From contig CAMJZA010000016.1 in assembly GCA_946410085.1 (NCBI GenBank), forward strand, positions 1-54,769: a stretch of 54,769 bases of DNA. The letters are read 5' to 3'. Position 1 is the stretch's first letter, and every line of letters begins with the position of its first letter. Shown here piece by piece: positions 1 to 7,796 of this stretch. This DNA comes from an uncultured Treponema sp. (GTDB taxonomy: Bacteria > Spirochaetota > Spirochaetia > Treponematales > Treponemataceae). The notes under the pieces were generated by a model. That model was not told the DNA's origin. It saw nothing but the letters and a program-made list of their open reading frames with translations, and did not search any database. The translations under genes were made by a program, and so were the position numbers.

Positions 1-34
1 ACTCCTTACGGGGGAAAGTAGGTGGCTGCCGGCT
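1..34 (+). rRNA. rrf: 3' end of 5S rRNA (partial)
   Basis: The first 33-34 bases read as the distal stem and 3' strand of a bacterial 5S rRNA: CTCC, a short loop, GGGG, then AAAGTAGGTGGCTGCCGGC. This parallels the E. coli 5S ending, where a C-rich/G-rich hairpin is followed by AGUAGGGAACUGCCAGGC. A run of eight T follows directly at 34-41, as expected at the end of an rrn operon. The rest of the gene and the rRNA operon lie upstream of the window. The call rests on pattern similarity; a covariance-model search would settle it. Confidence 0.7.
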
Positions 35-41
35 TTTTTTT
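27..41 (+). terminator. T-run terminating the rRNA operon
   Basis: The terminal GCCGGC of the 5S-like sequence is followed immediately by TTTTTTTT (34-41). In the full molecule the 3' GCCGGC pairs with the 5' end of 5S rRNA, so the mature-RNA stem itself would precede the U-tract. The partner strand is outside the window. Confidence 0.5.
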
Positions 42-62
42 GTTTAAAATCTGCAGATAGGG

Positions 63-112
63 AAAAAAGAAGTGCCCGGGGTGACGCAGTCTCAGGCGCT
101 TTTCTTTTGTTC
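63..112. terminator. Possible terminator hairpin between 5S and the deaminase gene
   Basis: An A-rich arm ending AAGTGCC (about 64-76) can pair with GGCGCTTTTC (about 95-104) around an 18-nt loop, with two G-T wobbles. A-runs lie on one side and T-runs on the other, so it could stop transcription from either direction. The stem is imperfect. Confidence 0.35.
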
Positions 113-167
113 ACGTAATGTGCGTGAGTCGATTAGTATAGGTTTACTAGAATAGTTTTATATAGTC

Positions 168-1220
168 CTACAGTTTTACCTGTGGATGTGCCCGGAACCA
201 GGCTGTCCAGCTGCTTTCTACTTCGTTGCAGTGGCGCTGTATATCTTCTTCGTTCATGAAGGATGCCTTGAATCCGTTCAGGATAATCTGCTTTATGTCT
301 TCAAGGCTGAAATTCAGGTTCTTATAGATGTTCCAGTATTCGTCAACGAGGGAAACCTTGAAGAATGTCGGATCGTCGGTGTTCAGGGTAACGTGCACGC
401 CGGCATCGAAGAGTTTCTTTATGGGATGGTCCTTGATATCCGTGACATATTTTCCGATGAAGGTATTGCTCGTCGGTGAGATTTCCAGGGGAAGCCCGCT
501 TTCGGCCAGTTCTTTCATGAAGGGTTCGTCATAAGCCGCTGAAATGCCGTGTCCAATCCGTTCGACATGCAGGAGATTGATGGAATCCTTCATAGACCAG
601 CTTTCGACGGTTTCTCCTGCGTGGGCAACAACGTGCAGCCCTGCCTGAATGGCGTTTTCAAAGACGCTCTGAAAATCCCGTGCCGGTGCTGCTTCCTCAT
701 TTCCTCCGAGACCGATACCAAGTATGTAAGGGTTTTTTGCCGCAATCACCAGATCCAGATTGTGCTGGGCGTTTTCAACGCCGAAAGAGCGGCTTACGTC
801 AACAATATAGCGGACGGTACGGCCGGTATCCCGCAGAATCTTTTCAGCGCCGTCTGCAAGGATTGTGGACATTTTGTTGAAATCCCAGCCTTTTTTGAGG
901 TGGGAAGTGGGACTGAAGAAGGTTTCACAGTAGCTGATGTTGTTATCGGTAAGGTAGCGTTCCAGATCGTCGGTGACATAATACAGGTTGTTGATATCCG
1001 TAAAGAATTTCTGAATGGCGATGAAGGAGTCCAGGAAGCCCGCAAGGTCGTTATAGGCGAACAGATCGGCCTGCTCTTCCTTGCTCATGTTTCCTCCGAT
1101 ATTCTCCCGATACAGCTTGTTGATTGTTCCCTTGCTTATGACAGCCTCTTCATGGAGGTGCAGTTCTGCTTTTGGAACGGAGGTCATGAGGTCATAAAAA
1201 TCCTTCTTTTTCATATTCAT
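168..1220 (-). CDS. add: Adenosine deaminase family protein
   Basis: A 350-residue amidohydrolase of the adenosine/adenine deaminase family, expected to hydrolyse the 6-amino group of a purine (nucleoside) in the cytosol. Visible motifs in order: N-terminal metal-binding HLH in KAELHLHEEA (about residue 20), catalytic HAGE (about 200), ERIGHGI (about 223) and metal-binding LNTDDP near residue 280. Length matches the family. Canonical adenosine deaminases read HLHLDG or HVHLDG, where the Asp contacts the ribose 5'-OH. Here that segment is HLHEEA, so the substrate may not be adenosine. The gene is alone on the minus strand, facing away from the RRM gene. There is no clear Shine-Dalgarno sequence before the start, and a 12-base poly-T tract lies just upstream on its strand. 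Fold is confident, substrate is not. Confidence 0.85.
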   Translation of the reverse strand: MNMKKKDFYDLMTSVPKAELHLHEEAVISKGTINKLYRENIGGNMSKEEQADLFAYNDLAGFLDSFIAIQKFFTDINNLYYVTDDLERYLTDNNISYCETFFSPTSHLKKGWDFNKMSTILADGAEKILRDTGRTVRYIVDVSRSFGVENAQHNLDLVIAAKNPYILGIGLGGNEEAAPARDFQSVFENAIQAGLHVVAHAGETVESWSMKDSINLLHVERIGHGISAAYDEPFMKELAESGLPLEISPTSNTFIGKYVTDIKDHPIKKLFDAGVHVTLNTDDPTFFKVSLVDEYWNIYKNLNFSLEDIKQIILNGFKASFMNEEDIQRHCNEVESSWTAWFRAHPQVKL

Positions 1221-1350
1221 AATAGTAGCATAGAATGTAAAAAAAAAAAAGGGAGAAATACAAAGTTTTCCTTAAGTAAAGTTTAAATGCTTGAGCCGGT
1301 TTTACGCAGTTTTTCCTGCTGTTCCGGAGACCGGAGGGACTTCCGTATGC

Positions 1351-1379
1351 TTGACAGCGTAGAAAAGGTATAGTACTCT
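1351..1379 (+). promoter_or_regulatory. Possible promoter for the RRM protein gene
   Basis: A perfect -35 TTGACA (1351-1356) precedes TATAGT (1369-1374) at only 12 bp or TACTCT (1374-1379) at 17 bp. The second spacing is normal but the -10 is weak. It would leave a leader of about 75 nt containing a small CCGT-AAG-ACGG hairpin before the start codon. Confidence 0.35.
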
Positions 1380-1459
1380 TGCAGAAGGACGTGGTTTCAT
1401 GTTCCGCAGCAGGCATCTGCACATATTTCACGCCGTAAGACGGCAAAGGATCATTATAT

Positions 1460-1828
1460 ATGTCCAAAAAAATGTATGTTGGCAACCTCAATTATTCGAC
1501 CACGGAGGATACGCTTCAGGGCCTGTTTACTGCTTATGGCGAGGTTCTTTCGGTAGCGATAATTAAGGACCGCTATACGCAGCAGTCAAAGGGATTCGGT
1601 TTTGTAGAAATGGCAGATGACGCTGCTGCTGAGAAGGCTATTGGGGAATTGAACGGCAGGGAGGTTGACGGCCGTAAGGTCCGTGTGAACGAAGCCGAAG
1701 ACAAGCCGAGACCACCACGCAGACCTCGGGGTGATGGCGGGGATCACCGGGAGCATCGCAGTCCGTACGGCCGTGACGGCGGCTATGGCCGTGAGGGGGC
1801 TTTCGGCCGGAGCGGCGGACCGCAGTAA
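1460..1828 (+). CDS. RNA-binding protein with one RRM domain
   Basis: A 122-residue protein with a single N-terminal RNA recognition motif (residues about 4-78): RNP2-like MYVGNL and RNP1-like KGFGFVEM. An Arg/Gly-rich tail follows (from about 80, RPPRRPRGDGG... GRDGGYGREG). This layout matches the small bacterial RRM proteins of cyanobacteria and spirochaetes, which bind RNA and are often cold-induced in cyanobacteria. AAAGGA lies about 9 nt before the ATG. A terminator follows 20 bp after the stop, so the gene is probably monocistronic. The target RNA cannot be told from sequence. Confidence 0.92.
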   Translation: MSKKMYVGNLNYSTTEDTLQGLFTAYGEVLSVAIIKDRYTQQSKGFGFVEMADDAAAEKAIGELNGREVDGRKVRVNEAEDKPRPPRRPRGDGGDHREHRSPYGRDGGYGREGAFGRSGGPQ

Positions 1829-1850
1829 GAGGGGCAGAACAGAAGGAACT

Positions 1851-1886
1851 GGCTGGAAGGTTTTTGGGACTTTCCGGCCTTTTTTG
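1851..1886 (+). terminator. Rho-independent terminator after the RRM gene
   Basis: GGCTGGAAGG (1851-1860) pairs with CTTTCCGGCC (1870-1879), a 10-bp stem with two G-T wobbles and a 9-nt loop, followed by six T (1880-1885). It lies between the RRM gene and comF. Confidence 0.8.
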
Positions 1887-1923
1887 TTGGTAAAAAAGCA
1901 CTGTTCCCTGCAATATAAAGGGC

Positions 1924-2712
1924 ATGGGTATGAGTTTTATGCACCTGCACCGTGCTGCGGGCCTGTTCCGCCTGCTGGCTGCCGGTTTTCTTTCCCGCCT
2001 GCTGGCGTTTGCCTTCGGAGGGACTTCCTGCATCTGCTGCGGGCGTCCTGCTTTATTCCGTCCGCTCTGCCGGGAGTGTGCGGAGGGACGGTTTCTGGGA
2101 GACCTGAAGCCTGTTTCTGCCCGCTGCCCTGTCTGCGGAAGACTGCTTGTGGGGGAGCATTCCGTCTGCATGGCATGCAGGCGGGAGGCAATGTTCACCG
2201 CCGTTGACGGCGTTTTCCCCCTGTATCCGTACCGGCTGTGGTACAAGAACCTGCTGTTTTCGTGGAAAATGGAAGGGGAGCGGAGCCTGTCGCCTGTCTT
2301 TGCCGCTGCCGTTCATAAGGCGCTGGGGCTCGTATATGGCCGGGCTGCGGTTCCCTGTCTGGTGCCGGTTCCTCCCCGGCCCGGAAAAATCAGGCGGAAG
2401 GGCTGGGATCAGGTTGACGAGCTGTGCCGCCTGCTGTCCGTGCGCTACGGTTACCGGATTGAACGCCTGCTCGTACGACAGTCGGGAATGCAGCAGAAAA
2501 AGAAAGGGTTCGGTGAACGGCGGGATATGCGGGGTGTGTACGGACCTTCCCGCCGATTTACACAACTGAAGCGTCGTGATATAATACCTAAGGAGGTGGT
2601 TCTGGTTGATGACCTTATTACGAGTGGGTCTACCGTTGCTGCCTGTGCTGCCGTATTGAAGGCAGGCTACATTGAAAAAGTGAAGGTTCTTTCACTTTTT
2701 ATAGTAGACTAA
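1924..2712 (+). CDS. comF: ComF family phosphoribosyltransferase-like protein
   Basis: A 262-residue ComF/GntX-type protein. The N-terminal part has paired cysteines typical of the family's zinc ribbon (CICCGRP, then LCREC, CPVCGRLL, CMAC; about residues 37-82). The C-terminal half is a type I phosphoribosyltransferase domain with the PRPP-binding signature VVLVDDLITSGST near residue 225. ComF proteins take part in DNA uptake in naturally competent bacteria, but many carriers are not known to be competent, so the role here is open. The upstream terminator implies its own promoter. Start codons at 1924, 1930 and 1939 are all possible. Confidence 0.88.
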   Translation: MGMSFMHLHRAAGLFRLLAAGFLSRLLAFAFGGTSCICCGRPALFRPLCRECAEGRFLGDLKPVSARCPVCGRLLVGEHSVCMACRREAMFTAVDGVFPLYPYRLWYKNLLFSWKMEGERSLSPVFAAAVHKALGLVYGRAAVPCLVPVPPRPGKIRRKGWDQVDELCRLLSVRYGYRIERLLVRQSGMQQKKKGFGERRDMRGVYGPSRRFTQLKRRDIIPKEVVLVDDLITSGSTVAACAAVLKAGYIEKVKVLSLFIVD

Positions 2713-2760
2713 TGCGAATTTGTGGTGTAGAATAGATATGAATATTTTGAGGAGAAGGAT

Positions 2761-3270
2761 ATGATGGCCGAAGAAAATAAGATGCTCCAGTTAGTTACGT
2801 TCCGTCTTGGTGAGGAGCTGTATGGTGTGGACATCATGGATGTCAAGGAAATTGTCCGCGTGCAGAACGTGCGGCCGATTCCGAATGCACCTTACTATGT
2901 TGAGGGAATCATAAACCTCCGTGCCGAGATAATTCCGATTATAAATCTTCATAAGCGTTTCCATATCCAGAAGCAGTATACAGTTGAGGAGACGGATGAC
3001 GAGCTCGAAGAGGATGACGGCGGATTTATCATCTTGAATATCGAAGACAACAAGATCGGTATCATCATTGATCATGTAGCCCGCGTTATCCCTGTTGACA
3101 GGACGGATATAAAGCCCCCGCCGCAGATGTTCAGTGGAATCGGAACTGAGTATATAGAGGGGGTTGTGCGCCAGCAGGATGACTCGTACCTGATTATTCT
3201 TGACATCAGGAAGATTTTCAGTGCGGGTGAGCTGCAGAAGATTGTCGATCCTCAGATGGTGAGTGCGTAG
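2761..3270 (+). CDS. cheW: Chemotaxis adaptor protein CheW
   Basis: A 169-residue CheW-domain protein, the scaffold joining chemoreceptors to the CheA kinase. The family signature is clear from residue 8: LVTFRLGEELYGVDIMDVKE, then VEGIINLRAEIIPIINL and the C-terminal VDHVARVIPV/DILDIRKIF-like strands. An acidic insert (EETDDELEEDDGG, about residues 77-90) lies in the middle. A good ribosome site (GAGGAGAAGG) precedes two adjacent ATGs at 2761 and 2764; the first is given. It heads a run of closely spaced genes reaching to 9007, of which only this one has an obvious motility role. Confidence 0.95.
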   Translation: MMAEENKMLQLVTFRLGEELYGVDIMDVKEIVRVQNVRPIPNAPYYVEGIINLRAEIIPIINLHKRFHIQKQYTVEETDDELEEDDGGFIILNIEDNKIGIIIDHVARVIPVDRTDIKPPPQMFSGIGTEYIEGVVRQQDDSYLIILDIRKIFSAGELQKIVDPQMVSA

Positions 3271-3294
3271 GCTCCCGATAAAAGTTTTTAGATA

Positions 3295-4404
3295 ATGATA
3301 CATACGTATAGCTCAACAATCAGGCGCAAGGAGATGGAGGCCGTGCTTGTCTGTATGGTCGACGAGCGCCTGGGGCCGGGAGAGGCGTGTACCCGGCTTA
3401 TTCAGTCTGTAAAGGAGAAAACTGCCTGCGATGGAGCCGTTGCCCTCCGAAGCCCCTCGCTTGCGCTGGAGTATGCGCTTGCAGCCCTTCGTTCGGCAGA
3501 CGGTACGGGACTTGAGCCGGGCACTCAGGTTATGATAAGTGCGCTTGCCCCCTGCTGGCAGTTTCTGACCCTTGAAAAACTGGGCTATACGCCCCTTGTC
3601 CTCGATGTCTGTGAAGAAACCGGGCTGATTACGCCGGAAATCTGTGCCCGTGGAGTTGCGCAGGGGGGGCGGCTTCTTATCCTGACAGAATCGATGGGGG
3701 TTCTGCCCGATATTGATGCGTTCCTTGCGCTCGGTGTTCCCGTTATCGAAGATATTTCTCAGGCAGCGCTTGCCCGTTATCCGGTGAAAGCTGCGTCCGG
3801 GGAAACGGCAGCGGCTGAAGAGGAGCCTGCGGTTGAAGGACAGCCGCAGGGAAAGGCTGCCGGTATGTGCGGTTCCTATGCGATTTTCGGTATGGAAGAT
3901 CGGGATATTGTGACTGCCGGCGGCGGGGCTGTTCTCATGGCACCGGCCCGGAGGGACTGGATTCCCCTTAAGGCTCTGGTTGATAAGGCTCCTTCAACGG
4001 ATCTGATGCCCGATATGAATGCTTCCCTTGCATACGTGGAGCTGAAGGAATATGCCCGTAACGAAGCGGTGCGGAAAGAGCTTTTTGCCCTGTATTCTCA
4101 TGCCATCATGAGCGGACGGCATAAAACCTACGTGCGGGCAGAGGGCGAGGCTTCGACGGTGTATTCATTTCCCCTCGTGCTGAATACCGGTTTTAAGGAT
4201 GTGAAATCCTATGCACAGAGGAAGGGCATTGAAGTCCGGCAGGCCTATGAGAATTCGGTTATAGCGCTTCGGCAGGAGGAACTTGCTCCTTCCTGCATCT
4301 GTGCGAATTCCCTCCTGCTCCGCTGTGCCCTCTTTCCCCTGTATCCCCGGCTCGGACAAAAGGATGCTGAGCGCATCGTAAAGGTCCTGCAGTCGCTTCC
4401 GTAA
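3295..4404 (+). CDS. DegT/DnrJ/EryC1-like aminotransferase homologue, probably lacking the catalytic lysine
   Basis: A 369-residue protein with the fold signature of sugar aminotransferases (DegT/DnrJ/EryC1/StrS, PLP fold type I). VPVIEDISQAAL (about residues 149-160) matches the family's VIEDAAQA segment that holds the pyridine nitrogen of PLP. The later segment that normally reads SFHPTKxLTTGEGG is here IFGMEDRDIVTAGGGAVL, with no lysine at the PLP Schiff-base position (Arg aligns best). A low-complexity Ala/Glu/Gln-rich insert (about residues 166-190) precedes it. The protein may be a pseudo-enzyme or a lysine-independent relative such as a dehydratase. It lies 24 bp after cheW and 32 bp before the NAD kinase gene. 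Confidence 0.7.
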   Translation: MIHTYSSTIRRKEMEAVLVCMVDERLGPGEACTRLIQSVKEKTACDGAVALRSPSLALEYALAALRSADGTGLEPGTQVMISALAPCWQFLTLEKLGYTPLVLDVCEETGLITPEICARGVAQGGRLLILTESMGVLPDIDAFLALGVPVIEDISQAALARYPVKAASGETAAAEEEPAVEGQPQGKAAGMCGSYAIFGMEDRDIVTAGGGAVLMAPARRDWIPLKALVDKAPSTDLMPDMNASLAYVELKEYARNEAVRKELFALYSHAIMSGRHKTYVRAEGEASTVYSFPLVLNTGFKDVKSYAQRKGIEVRQAYENSVIALRQEELAPSCICANSLLLRCALFPLYPRLGQKDAERIVKVLQSLP

Positions 4405-4436
4405 AATTTGCGTGGTAAGGAGTCTGGTGCATTGCT

Positions 4437-5291
4437 ATGAAAAAGTGCCTGATTATCGAAAACTCATTTAAGGACGGAGCCCTTTCGCTGGGGGGCGAAA
4501 TTGCTTCCTATCTTGCTGAATGCGGGGTGGAATGCAAGGTGTTTGAGTATGACGGTTCGTCCATGCGGGACAAGAACGTGAGTCTTTCTTTTGACGGGTA
4601 TACCTTCATCATCACGTTGGGCGGTGACGGTACCGTGCTCTTTGCCTGCCGGGGATGTGCTCCGCTGGGCATTCCGGTTCTGGCGGTCAATCTGGGGGAA
4701 TTCGGCTTTCTTGCCAGCGTACAGGTTTCGTGCTGGAAAGAAGAGTTGAAATCCTATCTTGAAGGCAGTGCCTATGTGAGTGAACGGAGTTTAGTTGAGG
4801 CGGAAGTTCTGAGGGCCGGCAAGACGGTCTTTAAGACGAACTGCATGAACGATATCGTCATTGCGGGCAAATCAAATTCGACGCTCATAAACCTTGAGGT
4901 TGCCTATAACCATGCGCTGCTGGGTCCCTTCAAGGTGACGGGAGTGATTGTCTCGACGCCGACCGGTTCAACGGGCTATAACGCAGGTGCGGGTGGTCCA
5001 ATTGTGGATTCTACGATGGAGGCAATGCTGCTGACGACCATCAGTTCTTTCAGTCTTTCGGCCCGGCCGCTGGTATTCGGTGCAGACGGTGAGATAGCGA
5101 TAACGGTCCTTCCTTCCCGCATCGGTGTGGAACTGACAGCTGACGGTCAGCGTTCCTTCTTTCTGGAACAGGGAGACGTGATAATCCTGGGGTTGACGGA
5201 TTATAAGGCCCGCCTGCTCTGTTCGACGCAGGAAAAGTTCTATGCTGCCCTGCAGAGTAAGCTGAACTGGGCGGGGGGACCTCGTGCTTGA
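4437..5291 (+). CDS. nadK: NAD kinase (ATP-NAD kinase)
   Basis: A 284-residue NAD kinase, making NADP from NAD and ATP in the cytosol. Diagnostic motifs are GGDGTVLFACR (about residues 60-70), NDIVIAG (about 138) and the glycine-rich STPTGSTGYNAGAGGPI (about 180-196) of the NAD-binding site. Length is normal. TAAGGAG lies upstream but with a long spacing of about 14 nt to the ATG. The 3' end overlaps the GTG start of recN by 8 bp, so the two are probably translationally coupled. Confidence 0.95.
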   Translation: MKKCLIIENSFKDGALSLGGEIASYLAECGVECKVFEYDGSSMRDKNVSLSFDGYTFIITLGGDGTVLFACRGCAPLGIPVLAVNLGEFGFLASVQVSCWKEELKSYLEGSAYVSERSLVEAEVLRAGKTVFKTNCMNDIVIAGKSNSTLINLEVAYNHALLGPFKVTGVIVSTPTGSTGYNAGAGGPIVDSTMEAMLLTTISSFSLSARPLVFGADGEIAITVLPSRIGVELTADGQRSFFLEQGDVIILGLTDYKARLLCSTQEKFYAALQSKLNWAGGPRA

Positions 5292-6996
5292 GGAGCTTGA
5301 CGTACAGAATTTTGCCCTGATTGACCGTGCTCATGTTGATTTTTCGGAGGGCTTTACGGTCCTTTCCGGTGAGACGGGTGCTGGCAAGTCGATCCTTATC
5401 GGCAGTCTTGCCTTCCTGCTGGGCGGCCGGGCGTCGCCGGAACAGATACGGGCGGGCTGTCATGAGGCCCAGGTGAGCGGAACCTTTCTGCTGGATGCCG
5501 CTTCCAAGGAGGCGCTATCCTGGCTTTCCGAACACGACATAGAGGCCGAAGATTCCCGTATTATCATCCGGCGGACGATTAAAGAGAACGGAAAGTCTTC
5601 GGCATGGATCGGCGGCGTCGGGGTTACGCGGGCCGACCTGTCCGCCTTTGCCTCGTTTCTCGTGGACCTGCACGGGCAGCATGAACAGCAGTCCCTGCTC
5701 AAGGTTGCCGAACACCGCCGCTATCTTGACATCTACGCTGGCATCGTTGGGGATGTTGCAGCCTTTACGTCCCTCTATAACGGACTCGTTGAAAAGCGGA
5801 AAATCCTGTCGTCCTTTGCGATTGATGAAAAAGCCCGTCAGGAACGGCTTGACATGCTCAATTTTGCCATCGGCGAAATTGACGGGGCAAAGCTCAGCGA
5901 AGGAGAGGATGAAGAGCTTGAGGCGGAGGAAAGCCGCCTTTCTTCCTATGAGAAGCTCTGTGCGGACATCGGTGAAGCGGCGCATCATCTGGATGGTGAT
6001 GATAATGCAGGGGAGGGCGGGGTGATTCCCTGCATGAGGCGGCTCAATTCCGCCCTTGAGCGGGCTGCCGGATCTGATCCGGAGCTTTCTTCCCTGAGCG
6101 AACGCATCCAAAGTGCCTTTTACGAGCTGGAGGACATTTCAAGCGAAATTCAGAAATATCAGCAGGGGCTTGTGTACGATCCGGACCGTCTTGCCCAGGT
6201 ACAGGAGCGGCTGGAACTTATCTACCGGCTCAAGAAGAAATATGCATCTCAGGCCGCTTCTATCGGGGATCTGCTTGCCTATGCGGACGGGGCCCGTGAG
6301 GAGGCTGCCCGTCTGGGAGGGCTGACCGAAGACCGGTCTGCGCTTGAAGCTGAAGTCTCGGAACTTGAAAAACAGGTCTATCGTGCCGCAAAGGCGATAA
6401 GCGTACAGCGTGCGGAAGCGTCGGAGCGGATGTCTGCTGCCATTATGGGGGTTCTTGCAAAGCTCGGCATGAAAAATGCGGTATTCAAGGTTTCCCTGAC
6501 GGTCAAGCCCGGCGATGCCTTTGAGCAGCGGTGCGGCCCCTACGGCATGGATGACATTGAGTTTTTGATAAGCGCAAATCCGGGTTCCCCCCTGCTTCCG
6601 CTTGACCGGGTTGCCTCGGGTGGTGAACTGAGCCGCGTCATGCTTGCGATGAAAACCATCCTTTCTGCTGCCGACACGACCGCTACCCTCGTATTTGACG
6701 AGATTGATACGGGCATCGGAGGTGAAATTGCGGTCGCGATAGGCGAACATCTGAAAAAATTATCTGAAAATAAGCAGGTTTTGTGCATAACACACCTTGC
6801 GAGTATTGCAGTTTTAGCCGATAATCAGATAAAGATAGCGAAAGCTGTTGCTGGAAACAGCACATCGACAGACGTGTTCCCGGTAGGTGGGCAGGAACGG
6901 GTCAGGGAAATAGCAAGGATGCTCTCGGGCGACAGTGACTCTCAGCAGTCGCTTGAGCATGCCGCTGCCATGTTGCATAGGTTCGGAGGTATGTAA
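5284..6996 (+). CDS. recN: DNA repair protein RecN
   Basis: A 570-residue RecN, an SMC-like ATPase acting early in recombinational double-strand break repair. It starts at a GTG overlapping nadK. It has the Walker A motif GETGAGKS at residues about 31-38, a long central coiled-coil region (about 150-380), the ABC signature VASGGELSRVMLAMK (about 444-458), Walker B TLVFDEIDTGIGGE and the H-loop region CITHLASIA. Length is typical. The stop codon TAA shares one base with the ATG of the next gene (TAATG). Confidence 0.96.
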   Translation: MLEELDVQNFALIDRAHVDFSEGFTVLSGETGAGKSILIGSLAFLLGGRASPEQIRAGCHEAQVSGTFLLDAASKEALSWLSEHDIEAEDSRIIIRRTIKENGKSSAWIGGVGVTRADLSAFASFLVDLHGQHEQQSLLKVAEHRRYLDIYAGIVGDVAAFTSLYNGLVEKRKILSSFAIDEKARQERLDMLNFAIGEIDGAKLSEGEDEELEAEESRLSSYEKLCADIGEAAHHLDGDDNAGEGGVIPCMRRLNSALERAAGSDPELSSLSERIQSAFYELEDISSEIQKYQQGLVYDPDRLAQVQERLELIYRLKKKYASQAASIGDLLAYADGAREEAARLGGLTEDRSALEAEVSELEKQVYRAAKAISVQRAEASERMSAAIMGVLAKLGMKNAVFKVSLTVKPGDAFEQRCGPYGMDDIEFLISANPGSPLLPLDRVASGGELSRVMLAMKTILSAADTTATLVFDEIDTGIGGEIAVAIGEHLKKLSENKQVLCITHLASIAVLADNQIKIAKAVAGNSTSTDVFPVGGQERVREIARMLSGDSDSQQSLEHAAAMLHRFGGM

Positions 6997-7796
6997 TGGC
7001 AACAAGTAATGAGAAGAGGAACGAGTTCAGCGACCGTTGCAAACCCATCAAAGAGCAGATAAAGGCCGTTCTGGATAAGGAAAAGGCACAGCTTGCCGAA
7101 ATCAAGGGCAATCCTGACGGGGCGGAAATCAAGAAGCTTGCCCTTGCCGATATGATGCTCTCCCTTTCATCCCTCTATATGGCGCAGAATACGCTTTCCG
7201 TCAATATCCTTAATTTCAAGAACAATGATGCGCTCAACGATGCCCGTAAGATAATCTATAAGGCCCTCATATACGTGGAGGAAGTGGTTTCCAACTATGT
7301 TGACTGTCCGTATGCGGATCTGGAGCCTAAACTGGCGACGATTGTCAGCATTCCGATAAGCCAGCGCTATTTTTTGGTCCGCAAGTTCGGCCTGACGATA
7401 AAGCTGCTTGCCGATGCGTTCGGTGACAATTCCAAGTGGAAGTGGACGTTCGTTGAGATACGGGGCCGTTTTGTCGTTATTGCGAAAAACCTGCTTGACA
7501 TGAAGCAGGCTGCGAAGGATAACTTTGATCCCAGTTCTGACAACTATGAGACGTCCGTCCTCTATATCCGCCTGATACGGAAACTGCTTGATGCCAGTGC
7601 GATGGATTACCGGGACAAGTATGAGCTGGGAAGCCGCCGGGCTGACGACATGAAGCAGGCCGTAAACCTGCTTATCGCGGCCCGCCGGGTTGCAATGGCC
7701 CTGAGCGACAGCGAAGCCTCCGAGGAAATAAAGAAGAAGGCCGTTGTCTGGAAGAACAAGCTTGACGCTGACATGAAGTCCGGCGCGAGTAAATGA
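6996..7796 (+). CDS. Conserved hypothetical protein, alpha-helical
   Basis: A 266-residue soluble, mostly helical and strongly charged protein without signal peptide or membrane segments. I recognise no enzymatic motif. It is tightly coupled to its neighbours, with a 1-bp overlap with recN upstream and a 4-bp ATGA overlap with the HD-domain gene downstream. This argues that it works with the HD-domain protein. I believe similar pairs occur in other treponemes, but this could not be checked here. Function unknown. Confidence 0.85.
   Translation: MATSNEKRNEFSDRCKPIKEQIKAVLDKEKAQLAEIKGNPDGAEIKKLALADMMLSLSSLYMAQNTLSVNILNFKNNDALNDARKIIYKALIYVEEVVSNYVDCPYADLEPKLATIVSIPISQRYFLVRKFGLTIKLLADAFGDNSKWKWTFVEIRGRFVVIAKNLLDMKQAAKDNFDPSSDNYETSVLYIRLIRKLLDASAMDYRDKYELGSRRADDMKQAVNLLIAARRVAMALSDSEASEEIKKKAVVWKNKLDADMKSGASK

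Noticed and set aside
1351..1374. TTGACA with TATAGT before the RRM gene as a full consensus promoter
   Set aside because: The spacer is only 12 bp; kept only as a weak promoter candidate with an alternative -10.
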